From Magnolia sinica (taxonomy: Eukaryota; Streptophyta; Magnoliopsida; Magnoliales; Magnoliaceae): a DNA stretch of 64,000 nucleotides. The notes under the pieces were generated by a model. That model had not been told where the DNA came from. It ran no database searches and saw only the letters and a list, made by a program, of their open reading frames with translations. Of the stretch, positions 32,901-44,799 are shown piece after piece; the first letter of the stretch is position 1, and each line of letters begins with the position of its first letter. The position numbers and the translations under genes were made by a program. The DNA lies in contig NC_080588.1 in NCBI RefSeq assembly GCF_029962835.1, positions 61,900,001 to 61,964,000 on the forward strand, read 5' to 3'.

Positions 32901-35450
32901 CATGTGAACGATTTGGAAGAAATGTTTCTCACCCTACGAAAGTTTCGGATGAAGCTGAATTCAAATAAATGCGCTTTTGGGGTGCGCTCTGGAAAGTTCC
33001 TCGGTTTCTTGGTTAGTCAGCGAGGAATAGAGGCAAACCCTGAGAAGATAAAGGCTTTGATTGATATGGAATCCCCTAAAACCATAAAGGACATACAAAG
33101 GTTGACTGGACGAGTCGCAGCACTTAATCGGTTCCTGTCCAGAGCCACGGATAAATGTCTCCCTTTCTTCAGACAGTTGAAAGGAAGACAAACAATGGAC
33201 TGGACGGAAGAATGTGAAGCGGCATTCCAACAATTAAAATCATGTCTCGGTTTCGCACCTCTCTTATCAAAGCCCGAATCGGGGGAGTCTTTGCTCCTTT
33301 ACCTAGCGGTGTCCGAGGCAGCGGTTAGCTCGGCCTTGATACGAGAATCCGAAGGAAAGCAACTGCCGGTCTACATCAGCAAAGCATTATTGCCGGCAGA
33401 AACAAGATACCCAAGCCTGGAAAAAATGGCCTTGGCTTTAATCACTTCCTCTCGCCGACTCAGGCCGTACTTCCATGCCCATACCATCATCGTAATGACC
33501 GATCTTCCGCTTCGCCAGGTATTGCAGAAACCAGAAGCTTCCGGCCGACTCACGAAATGGGCCATCGAATTGAGTGAATTTGACATTCAATATAAACCGA
33601 AGGCAGCAATCAAAGGGCAAGCAGTAGCTGATTTTATCGCCGAAGGAATCCACCATTCGAGCTCCCGGTCAACGATATGCCAAAAGATGTTGCAGTTCCA
33701 ACAACACCCGCTCCCCCGACCCTTACCTACCCTATTCCCTGGAAACTATTTGTCGACGGTTCTTCCAACTCGAAGGCAAGTGGGGTTGGGGTTGTGCTGG
33801 AAACCCCCGATCATACCTATATACAGTATGCCTTACGACTTGGATTCCAAGCGTCGAACAATACGGCGGAATATGAAGCATTGTTACTCGGCCTCCGTCT
33901 CGCCGCTAGCTTGGAGGTCACGCACCTCAGTGTTTTCAGCGACTCTCAGTTGGTTGTTAATCAAGTTACCGGTGTATACCAGACACGAAAAGACCAGTTA
34001 AGGGCGTACATGCAGAAAGCGAAAGAACTTATCAACGGATTTCAACTCTGTCGTGTCACTCGGATCCCTCGTACGGAAAACAGCAAAGCCGATTTGTTAG
34101 CGAAGCTCGCCTCAGCCGATGAAGATGAAATACCCAGGTCCGTCCCTGTCGAATATGTCGATAAGCCGAGTATAGATGAACCAATTAGCGAGGCCGTCAA
34201 TACAATCAACTCGGAACCATCCTGGATCGATCCAATCCGCCAATACCTTAACGAAGGGAAGTTGCCCGAGGATCGCGCCGAGGCTCGACGAATTAAGATC
34301 CAAGCCTCCCGTTACACCATACTCAACGGAACCCTCTATAAGAAAGGTTACTACGCCCCGTTGCTGCGGTGCCTCAAACCCAGCGAGGCAGACTATGTAT
34401 TACGGGAAATCCATGAAGGAATCTGCGGAAACCACTCTGGAGGGCGATCTCTCGCCCATAAGGTCCTACGACAGGGATATTACTGGCCCACTATCCAACA
34501 CGACGCCCGCAAGCTCGTTCAAAAATGCGACAAATGTCAACGGTTCGCGGCAATTCCGAGGCAAGCCCCCGAGGCACTGACGCCGATGACTGGTCCCTGG
34601 CCCTTCGCACAATGGGGTGTCGACATCATAGGCCCGCTCCCTATGGGAAAAGGTCAGACCAAGTTTGTCGTGGTAGCAGTGGACTATTTCACGAAGTGGG
34701 CCGAGGCGGAGCCATTAGCTAAAATAACCGAGCAGAAGATCACCGAGTTTGTGTGGAAAAATATTATCTGCCGATTCGGAGTGCCCCGTACCATTGTCAC
34801 AGACAATGGAAGGCAATTTGATAATAGGAGCTTTCGCGAGATGTGCGACAACCTCGGAATCAGAAACGTTTATTCTTCACCTCATCACCCCCAAACCAAC
34901 GGACAGGTTGAGGCGGTTAACAAGATTATCAAGCAACATCTTCGGACCAAGCTTGGCCGGGCCAAAGGCGCATGGGCCGAAGAGCTCCCGAAGATTCTTT
35001 GGGCTTACCGAACTACAGCTCGAACAGCCACAGGAGAGACTCCGTTTTCACTAGCTTATGGCTCGGAAGCCGTCACTCCCGTTGAAGTCGGATTACCTTC
35101 GGCTCGAATCACCTCATTCAATGCAGAAGAGAATGAAGAACTCTTTGCACTCGGACTCGACCTTTTGGACGAACAAAGGGAAGTGGCGCGGCTGCGCACG
35201 GCAACGACAAGTGGCTCGGTTCTACAATACCCGAGTTAAGGTTAGAAGGTTTCGAATGGGAGATATGGTTCTCCGGAAAGTTTTCTCCAACACCAAGGAA
35301 TTTGGATCGGGTACGCTGGGACCCAATTGGGAAGGACCCTATATCGTCTCGGGCACCATACGACCAGGAACGTATCGGCTAGAAGACCTAAATGGACAAC
35401 CATTGCCTCACCCTTGGAACGCTGAACACCTCAAGGTCTACTATCCCTAG
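29967..35450 (+). pseudogene. gag-pol region of the Tat element (fossil)
   Basis: Domains by position, all approximate: gag capsid-like region 30.5-31.2 kb, with a Cys/His-rich CHYHHDHGHNTSDCRHL stretch near 31.34 kb; protease with VDTGSSADVL near 31.74 kb; reverse transcriptase 32.4-33.0 kb with YIDDMLVKS near 32.87 kb; RNase H to 33.65 kb; archaeal-type RNase H 33.73-34.12 kb (LFVDGSSN, NNTAEYEALLLGL); integrase zinc finger near 34.4-34.55 kb and catalytic core 34.6-34.95 kb (TDNGRQFD, SPHHPQTNGQVEAVN); a C-terminal tail to 35.45 kb. About three breaks interrupt the frame. Confidence 0.9.
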
Positions 35451-35629
35451 CTCGGTACTCAATGTTTAAAGACTCTGAACTAAGAAAGATTAAAGTCAAA
35501 TCAAATGAATAAAGCTAAGTATTTTTCTTTCATTCATCAAAGCACGTACAAATACAATGTGTGACTACATCAAAGTGAATAAAAAAAAATCAAAGGGCCC
35601 TGGTAACTGTCCTCATGCACCGGCCTCGC

Positions 35630-37923
35630 CCCCAGCAGCAGTGTCTTCGGCAGCGGCGTCCGGGTTCTCTGGTTCCGAGGCTGCTCCACCCTCGATTTCT
35701 GAAAGGTCAAGGTTAGGAAAAGATTCCTTTATATCCTTGACGCATTCCAGATATCTGCTTTGGAACAAGCGGTCCCTCTCGTCCTCGAACTTTGCCGACT
35801 CAAGGAAAGCTTGGACGGCTTGGTCCCTGGCCTTCTCAGCCTCCCGAGCCTTCTCGTCGGCCTATCGAATACGCTCCGCCGCCTCAAGCTTAGCCTGAGC
35901 TAAGTCATCTGCGCACGAAGCATGAACTGCGAGAATTCGCCGGTTCTCTTCTTCAGCCTCGGAGAGCAGAGCCAGTACCCGAGCGACCTCCGCTCTCGCT
36001 TCATCCAAGGCTCTTCTGGAGGAAGCCGCCTCTGCTCCCGCATCTTCAGCAGCCTTCTGGGCAAGAGCCGCCTCGCCTGTCAGGATGCCGACCCGGATTT
36101 CGACCTCCTCGCGTCGCCCTTCAGCTTCTGACAGAAGGGTCTGCAGCCGATGAGTTGAGGATAGCTCCTTGCTGGCCTTAATCAAGCAGGGAGCGAGCTC
36201 GAAAAGCATCCTCGCTGCATGGCTGACGGTTTGCGATGACGGGGCGTTATAGAGCCTCACGAACTCTCTTTCACCACCGTGGGCTAAGGCCCAGGGAACC
36301 ATCCCCGATACCACTTGCTGCAGGACAGACGACCCTTCCTGGTTCGTCTCCTCCCCTCTGGAGGATGCGGTCCTCGTCTCACCTTCCCCTCTGGAAGACG
36401 CGGCCCTGGTCTCTTCCTCCCGTCTCGGAACGTCCGTTTCAACGTTCGCCGAGTCGGGTGCCGCCTGAGGTTCCGAGGCAGCAACCGCCGTCTCTTCAGC
36501 CCTTTCTTCTGGGTCGGAAATTACGACGACGGGAGGGGCAGAAGAACTCGCTGGTTCTTTCTCCTTCCGCACCACCTTTTGCCTTTAGGCGGCCGAGGCT
36601 CCTACAAAAGAACTGACCGCGGAGGAGCCTTCAACTTCGTGACTGCCCTAAGGGGAGGACGAGCTCCAGTCATTTCTGAGGGAGCCGGCTCGTGAATAAT
36701 CCTGAGATTGGGACGGGCTTCAGGCAGATCTGTAAATTTTAAAAAAAAAAAAAAAAAAATGAAGTAAGTCAGGGGAAATTCGGAAAACTCAGAAGACACA
36801 TTTTCAATTACCTGTGACTTCCGAGTCTAGACCTGCAAGATGAAGGCGTTCCGGCTGTAGAAGCACCTTCCAAGACCTGTCAGCCGGATCCAACGTCCTC
36901 AACTCTTTGATCCGAGCCGAGGCACTAGAGCCGAGCTTCGCCCGCTTCTTCGGGATATCTGCCAGGCACAAGTCCTTCAGACTCAGAATATTACAAAAAA
37001 TGAAAAAGGACGAGAGAGAGAGAACCCAAGTCACCTGCCCTCTGGAATGTCCGAGGAACACGAGCCTCGTAAGACCCGGAGTCATCAGTCTCCCACCGAC
37101 CACATGCCCAAAACCAACGCTCTCTCCAATGTTTGTTGGAAGTGGGAGGGTCAGTTATCAAGGAACCGCCTCCGCCTCGCCAAGCAGCGAAGACGTAGAA
37201 GCCAGGGTAGTTCGGATTCACCCGCACTTGGTACAGGTGGAGAAATTCGTCGACTGTGAGCGGTGGCTGTTCCATCTCGGCCCACAACACCGCACACCCG
37301 AATAAATTCCTCCACCCATTCGGGACTATCTGCCCCGGGGCAATCTGAATGCGAGACAATACTCCCCGGACGATGGCCTGAAGGGGCAGACGCAAGCCGC
37401 ATTGCATTGACACTTGGTAAATGGGGACCGCCCCAGCAGGAGGGTGATCCGGCAAATCATTTGGACGGGGGAGATAGGTGATGACCGATTCGGGGATGTG
37501 ATACCCGATCCGGATTCTGTCTAAGTCCGCCTCAGTTAAAACTGAGGGAACTGGACCGCTTAAATCTTCCCCCGATCCTTCTCCTTCAAACTCGGCATGC
37601 GCCGGTTCATCAACGGGAACTGGGTCGGAGGTTCCCTCGGCAATCAACATTTCATCTTCTTCCTCCTCATCTTCCTCCATGCCCCTTGGGAAGTTAGGCC
37701 TTCCCGGGCGGGTTAATAAAGACGACCCACCACGAGAAGGAATAACAGAAGCAGGGCGCTCCACCGGAGCTTCAGCGACTCTCTCAGATAGAAAAGCAGC
37801 GTTGGCATCCACTGCTATCTCCGTCAGTAAGGAAGGCGATTCCGCAACATTCCAAAAACGTTGCGCTTCGCCTTCGTCTCCGGAAGCTCCCCCCTGGGGA
37901 CTTCGAGAACCCCTATCCGCCAT
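35630..37923 (-). pseudogene. Antisense gene of the Tat element (Transposase_28-like plus coiled coil)
   Basis: This gene lies on the strand opposite to pol, between integrase and the right LTR. Its first part (37.92-37.0 kb) has an acidic, disordered N-terminus and then a globular block with phrases such as PAGAVPIYQVSMQCGLRLPL, IAPGQIVPNGWR and SLITDPPTSNKHWRERWFW. I recognise this as the 'putative gypsy-type transposon' domain (Pfam Transposase_28). Later parts (about 37.0-36.8 and 36.6-35.6 kb) include a Lys/Arg-rich patch and a long Ala/Glu/Arg-rich coiled coil. Gaps between the parts look like introns. Tat elements such as Grande and Retand are known for extra, sometimes antisense, genes downstream of pol. 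Role unknown. Probably about one break. Confidence 0.75.
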
Positions 37924-38395
37924 TATTATCTAATAGAGAGGGAGGAGAAACTCACCGGAGGGAGAAACGAAAACGGAAATGGCGGAAGGAAGCGCTGACG
38001 GTTAAGAGAGAGGAAAGGAAGAAGATGAAAGACTGAGAAGGCTCCGAAGGGAATGAAAAGTAGGAATGGCAATAGAAGTTCAAAATGCGGACCCCCACCA
38101 ATTTATAAGATTGCCATACGGCGGGAGTAATTAATGAGGAAATGATTCGACGCCTGCATCGATTCCCCCACTCGACACGTGGCGCTCGTCGACTGACGAC
38201 AATAATGCCCTTGCTACGTGTCCAACCCTCATTGGCGGGATGAGCGACTTGACGGCTGACGGCGCATGCGATGTCAGGAACCGAACCGCCTCCCGTCAAA
38301 GGCGACATGGAACGCATTAAACGACCACCTACTGTCTCGGACTGGGTTATGAACCGACTCAAAACTCGCTACTCCTAAGTGTCATATGAAACACA

Positions 38396-38410
38396 CGGAG
38401 TAGGGGGGGC
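38396..38410 (+). promoter_or_regulatory. Polypurine tract of the Tat element
   Basis: The purine run GGAGTAGGGGGGG lies just before the right LTR, as expected for the plus-strand DNA primer. Confidence 0.7.
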
Positions 38411-38414
38411 TTAC

Positions 38415-38960
38415 TGTTGGGGATAAAAAACACAAGTCCGCAGACTCGGACTTAATGCCTCGGATCACAAAAGGATGTGTCAAGTCCGAGGCATGGTTCG
38501 CTAAACCGAGACAAAGGTTGAGTCGGTTCGGACGACTCATCAGCGTCCCGGGCATGCGTCGGGCGAACCACCCTGCCAGACCGACCATCGCTAGGACGAG
38601 CCTCATCCCGGATATCTTGGGATAAGATCTCCGACCCCGAAGCTCACGGGATCGGATGGAGGCTCAAGATGGGCACGATCCTATCCCCGTGATCCCAGGA
38701 GAAGATCCCGCGCTCAATATCAGGAAGAGAATCCTCGTGCGACACACGCCCCAGTAGCTATAAAAGAAGGACCCCTGTCACCTTGAGAGGTACGGAACAA
38801 ATCCTCTCTAAAAAGCTCCTCAATACTCTTAGACCTAGAATCCAGGCCTGACTTTGCCATCGGAGGGTCCCCTGCTCAAGCCAGGGTCTCCTTTGTCCCT
38901 TTTTCTTTTTGTGCAGGTACACGAAGGTCCAAGAGGAGGAATCGGACATTTGCATTAACA
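38415..38960 (+). repeat. 3' LTR of the Tat element
   Basis: 546 bases, TG...CA, about 98.5 percent identical to the left LTR by eye, with the same TATAAAAG box at 38759. GGTCC follows directly. Confidence 0.95.
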
Positions 38961-38965
38961 GGTCC

Positions 38966-40370
38966 CTTTCATTTGTACATGAATTGCATGTAATCACTGG
39001 TCTATTGGATATAAGGTAATTAAGTGATCTTGTAACTCTAAGGTGGTCGAATGGTAGTGTATGGTGCGAGTTTATCGGATACAAATATGTTTACACTTGT
39101 CCTAGTGCATTCACTTGAATCAATGAGATGCTACCATGTGCCCACAAGCGAGACACTGCAACAAAAGACACGTGTTCCTCACACTAGCAACACGTGTGGT
39201 CGAGTAGCATACTCAACAAGCTTTTAAAAGACCTATCGAGATAGGAAATCCATCACAGTCCATGTACACTTAGTAAGGCTGTCTCACACAATCGTATCTA
39301 AACGAGAATCTTTGTAGACATAATCAATGCTTTCATGGTGACTACAAAAGGTTTAAGAAGCCAATTTCTTCCAAAACATAAAGGAATCAACTGATGCGAT
39401 GAGGAATCCAAGTCCACCTAGGATACGATCTAATCACATAACTTCAAAGGATCCTACACTAATAGTTAAAACTAATATAGTCGTCGGCCCCCAATCTATA
39501 TAAGGAGCACATGACAAATTGTTTTGGTGTTTAACACAATAGAACATTGTCTCATCTTAGTTTTATTCTTAGTTCCACCACTTTTGTCTAACCCCGCTGT
39601 AAAATGCTTGGAGTTTAACATAGCTTAGATCATTACCATCCAGCGCTATCACTACAATACAATTAGAAGTAGTTAAATATCCATGACCTAGCGTCATCGG
39701 ATCTTGATCAACCAAGTACTTAGAAGATCACATCAATCACATCCTGTTGACCCTTTGTCTTAATCGTTTGTCTATACATATGATCGATCGCAAGTATTTA
39801 TCTTTTATTTATTCTCTACTTATTTCATGTTTCATTGATTGTACTAATATTTATTATATATTAATAAAAATTGGCAACTCAGCCTTTAATTTTTAATTAT
39901 TTCCATTCATTATTGCATTACTGAGAAACTTGATGCCCATGATCATCATTGAAAGAAATTATTTAGTTCAAGGCAAAATGTCTTATTTAGAAGAAGTAAC
40001 ACTCTTCTTCTAAAACGCTTGATAGCTACATATTGGTGGTTGGATAGTCAGATTAACTTTTACACGTCTATCCCTACGGCTGATTTGACGGCTGGGATCT
40101 CAAGCTTGCAATCAAACTCGAGTCGAGTACAACAATGGTACACCCACCACTATCCTAATCGCACACATGTGACTGAATATGGGTTGTTCGTTAACATGTG
40201 TAGTCTCGTGTCTAATTAAATTTCAATAGTTCCCATAACAAAAAGCAAAAATTCTTTATCTGGATAACATTTTAAACCATGTAACTATAATTATGGGCAA
40301 TTTTACGTCCCATCCTTAGCATGCCTCAGGCTTGCAAGGTGTTTATGAAGAAGGATTATAGGAATCACCA
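38966..40370. other. Spacer, no gene seen
   Basis: AT-rich DNA with only short open frames and no family likeness. No element ends were recognised. Confidence 0.5.
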
Positions 40371-40373
40371 TAC

Positions 40374-40490
40374 TCTCATGACATGGCCGAATAAGAAAGC
40401 ATGAATCGCCCATAAACTCATGACATGGCCAAATAAGAAAGCAGGAATCACCCATAAGCTCATGACATGGCCGAATAAGAAAGCATCATT
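40374..40490. repeat. 42-bp minisatellite
   Basis: Nearly three copies of CTCATGACATGGCCGAATAA, then GAAAGCATGAATCGCCCATAAA, with a few substitutions between copies. Confidence 0.8.
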
Positions 40491-43262
40491 TGTTGGCCGT
40501 GGGCCTGCAATGAAAGTGCAAATTTTTCCTATCATCTAAAGGAATCTTTGTTTTTTGTTGCAGGCCCTACCTTAACACATGGCCGGTCTCTTTTTTATTA
40601 GGCCATGTCAAGGTGGTCACATCTAATTAGTCTACCAAGTGTTGTTTGAAGTCTTCATTCAATCTACACATGGAACAGGGTCTCGATCGAGCGAACAGCA
40701 TGGTCAATTGATCGAGTAAGCCCCGAATTATACAGATTGGTCTCTAAATAGTTTTAGATAGTTTTGATCGATCGAAAGAATTCAAAAAATACTTATAAAC
40801 TCTTTGGATACTTTTGAGCACGTACGAGCGATCGAACATGTGATGCTCGATCGATCGATGGTTAGATCGATGGTGAGCACAATTTTTTGTAATTAAGTGA
40901 TTAGTTTCCTATTCTGGGTATTATACTATATATGTGAGTGTAATTGCCAAATTAGGATATTCCAATAAAAGCTTAAACGTTTCTAGGGTTTGGAGAGGAG
41001 AAAACAAGGGTTTTCTTATTGCAAATGCATTCATTTCTTATACTTTTCACTTTCATAGTGATCGTTGTCGCATTATGCTGTGGTTTTTTTTTTTCCCCCT
41101 AAAAGGGGTTTTCCATGTAAAAATCATGTGTACTTTTACATGTTTTGTTTTTATTTGCTTATTGTCATGTGATCCGAATTCAAAGTTTGCTTCTGCGGTT
41201 CACCAACAAGTGGTATTAGAGCTAATGTTGGGATTCTAGTTTGGATTTGAGGCATGAAGATTAAGGGGTCAAACGTGAAGTATGAAACGGAAAAGTTCAT
41301 CGAGAAAAATAACTTCGAATTATAGAAGGTGAAGATGAGAGGCCTTCTAATTCAGCAAGGGCTGCAATATGCATTCCTTGGTGTAAAGAAGCATCTAATG
41401 TTTATGAGCGATGAAGAGTGAGAAGAATTAGATGAGATAGCGAAAACCTCGATCCAACTATGTTTGGCAGGTGACATTCTTTATGATGTCATTGATCAAA
41501 AGCCCACCTGAAGACTTTGGAAGAAGTTAGATAGCTTGTAAATGATAAAATAGTTGTCGAATTGTCTGTATTTGAAAAATCAATTATATAATCTGAAGAT
41601 GGTGGCAGGGTCAGATCTTAATAATCACATTAGCACGTTTAATCAGATACTTTACAAATTGACGAGTGTAGAAGTAAAGATTAGTAAGGAAAACTAAGCC
41701 CTAATTCTGTTGAACTCTCTTCCATAATTTTACGATAGCTTTGTAGACACTGTGCCAAGGTAAAGAGACCATTGATGTCAAGACTATCATCTCAACCCTT
41801 CAGTCGAAGATATTGAGAAGAGGGACAACGACACGAGGTTCTCTACAAATGCATCAGTAGATAGGGGAAGGAATTCTGAGCAGGAGAAGGGAAACTCGGG
41901 ATCATGGTGTAAGTTTAAAGGCAAAGGGAAGATGAAGTGCTAAAATTATGGGAGATAGGGGCATATAAAGAAGGATTGTTGAAATTCTAAAGCCAAGAAG
42001 GGAGAAAGTGGATGAAGTAACGAAGGAGGCCAACACGGTAGAATCAATGAAGAGGTGGATGATGGTGACGTCTTGACCACATTCAAATTCGACTATTTTA
42101 GCGATGAGTGGATTTTGGATTCAGTAGTCTCATATCGCATGACTTTTCAGTGATATTGGTTCACCAGATACAATCAATGCGATGGTGGACAAGTGTTTGT
42201 GGGCAAAGACATTGCTTGTAAAGTTGTTGTGATTAGAACGATGCGCATTAAGATGTTTAATGGAACGGAACGCATCCTGGTGGATGTTAGACACTTTCCT
42301 AAGCTGATGAAGAATTTGATATCTCTAGGAGCTCTCGATACACTTTGGTGCAAATTCATCGGAGTTTATCGTGTCCTAAAAGTTTCAAAAGGGGCACTCA
42401 TAGTGATGAAAGGCAGTGGAGTAGTAACCTTTATAAGTTGATCAGGAATACCATATCGGTTGGAGCTATAGCGTCTGTAGCAGAGTCAACGTCAGCATGT
42501 TTGTGGTATGCATATCTAAGCTACATGAGCGAGCGCGATACGAAGGTACTTTCCGATCGATGCTTTATCCCTGCTTTTAAAAATGATTTAAATATATGAA
42601 AGCATTGTATATATGGTAAACAAACACAATCATCTTTAAAGTTGGGAAATGTGCTAGTAAAGGGGTGCTTAATTATGTATATTCTGATGTATGGGGGCAA
42701 TCGCCCGTAGTTTCTAGATGGGGGTCATCGTTATATGTATCATTCATACATGACTACTCTATAAAAGTGTGGATATACTTCATGAAGTATAAATCAGATG
42801 TTTTTGCCACCTTTAAAGTTAAAAAACGGTGGTAGAAAATAGTCAGGGCGAAAATGAAAGTGTTAAGAACAGACCACTGCAGAGAATTCACTTCAAATGA
42901 ATTTAACCAGTTTTGTAAAGATGAGAGAATCGTAAGGCATAACACAATTAGGCAGACACCAGAGCAAAATGGTATGGCAGAACGAATGAATCAAACTCTC
43001 TTGGAGAGAGCCTGAAGCATGTTAATCAACACTGCATTATGCAAGAAGCTATGTACTAAGGCTATTAATAAGGCTTATTACATAGTGAATCGGTCTCCGT
43101 CTACGTCGATTGGTTGTAAAATTTCAAAAGAAGTGTGGAGTGGCCATGATGTTAATTACTTAAGGCTGCCAATATTTAGTTGTGATAATTACTCTCATGT
43201 ACCGTCAGTGGAGAGAGATAAGCTAAAACAAAGGGTGAAGAAGTATACCTTTATTGACTATG

Positions 43263-43267
43263 GTGAT
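43263..43267. repeat. 5-bp target duplication of the 9.8-kb element, left
   Basis: GTGAT here and at 53116-53120 brackets the TGTCACGCC...CTTACA element exactly. Confidence 0.85.
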
Positions 43268-44799
43268 TGTCACGCCCCAAACTCAGAAACCGGGCTCACA
43301 AAATTCTCGATCATCGAATTCGGTGCTGACAGCCTCCACAGTACCCCATTCTCGGCTCCTTGCGTTCATACGCCAGATTCCGATCCTGGGATGCTACAAG
43401 GAGGTTTTTTTTGTACATTTAACTCGTAATAAGCACAACCACAAGCATACCCAAATCACAAAGGCAACATCATCATCACATATCCACTAATATAATCATT
43501 TGAGTACAATGCTGAAAGGAAAATACATGAATCAAAAATTAAGCTCCAGAAGACTGCTGCACGCTCCAAGCTCAACACTGCTGCAACCTAACATCATCTG
43601 TACGCATCTATCGTGCATAAGCTTATAGAAAGCTTAGAGGGTGGTGTAGGTGTGTACAAGGCAAGTGCCAAGTATTCAACATAATGACATCATCATATAA
43701 TACCAGAAATACCGGTAATCCATAAATCATACAATATCGGAATAAGCAGAAATATTGATAAGATCATGAATTATCAGAGTAAGCAGAAAATACGGACAAG
43801 TCCGTGAGTCAATCAATGTCAGAATATGCAATGTAGAATAACTATGCAAATGAGAAATCATATATAGCCAAATATCAGATGCAGAGGATGCAATACAATA
43901 TACATTCCTGATGAGTAACACAAATAGCGTCAGCCGTACCTAGACCATATAAATGCAGGGACACGATAACCCAAAATGTCGTATGCCGCGAATGTCATGC
44001 AATATGCGGTGCGAATGGAATGACCATACTGGAGTGTGAAGTCGGGATGATAATACGTAGTATCGCGGGCTATGGGGTCCATCACAAGGGACTTCTATCC
44101 AAACTAGTCTTATACCTAAATTTAGATAGTCAAACTCAATGTGGTAAACTCATGATCTCAGGTTAGTCGCGCGCCTCAACCGAAATCCTGGCCATTGCGA
44201 AGGCACACGTAATAAATAGTTGCGCACCACCAACCTGAGTGGATAGTGAATGAATGAATACATGAATGAGTATGCAACTCCTGTTCACTAAATCCATATA
44301 TCAGTACAGTTCCTCTCTGGGATCATCACCGGGGTCTATTACACTATGTCAGCTTGCCGCCCCTATCCGAGCGCACAATTGGGTAAGTGGAAGAGACCTC
44401 ACTATCCGCCTGTCAATATCGGGCCCGGCTCGTCGATAGCGGACCCATTCCTCAAGCTGATCAAACTCAACCTAGATATTGCCTCCTCACTCAGGCGGGT
44501 AAGGTCACACCCCCTCCCAACCGACCACGACACAGTGGGAGATGCGGCCTACTGGTATACGACCCTCATGCGCTCATATATATCCACTCGGTCTCGACGT
44601 TGGGGTGTCTCCTGGCCACGGAGGTTTAAGAATTTTCACCTAGGGACATCTATGGCGCCCGTATACTAAAACCAAACATTTCTGGTGTCCCATTTGGCCA
44701 TCCACGATACGCCTGTGGAGGCTACGGCCCTGGTGTCGCTAGAGCATACAGTAATCATAATGCGAGATGCATGAGTCATACAATCCAGTCATGCATCAA

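Larger units (their letters stand above)
29361..38960 (+). mobile_element. Ty3/gypsy retrotransposon, Tat lineage (fossil, young)
   Basis: A full-length 9.6-kb element: two 546-base LTRs (TG...CA), a 5-base target duplication GGTCC, a primer site after the left LTR, gag, protease, reverse transcriptase, RNase H, a second archaeal-type RNase H, integrase, an antisense gene region, and a G-rich polypurine tract before the right LTR. The second RNase H, with no chromodomain seen, marks the Tat lineage. The LTRs differ at about eight of 546 positions (1.5 percent), which suggests insertion roughly 0.5 to 2.5 million years ago depending on the rate assumed. The gag-pol frame has about three breaks, so this copy is dead or nearly so. 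Confidence 0.95.

Noticed and set aside
36991-37923. 310-residue antisense frame as a host gene
   Set aside because: It lies wholly between the LTRs of one element and carries a transposon-associated domain, so it belongs to the element.
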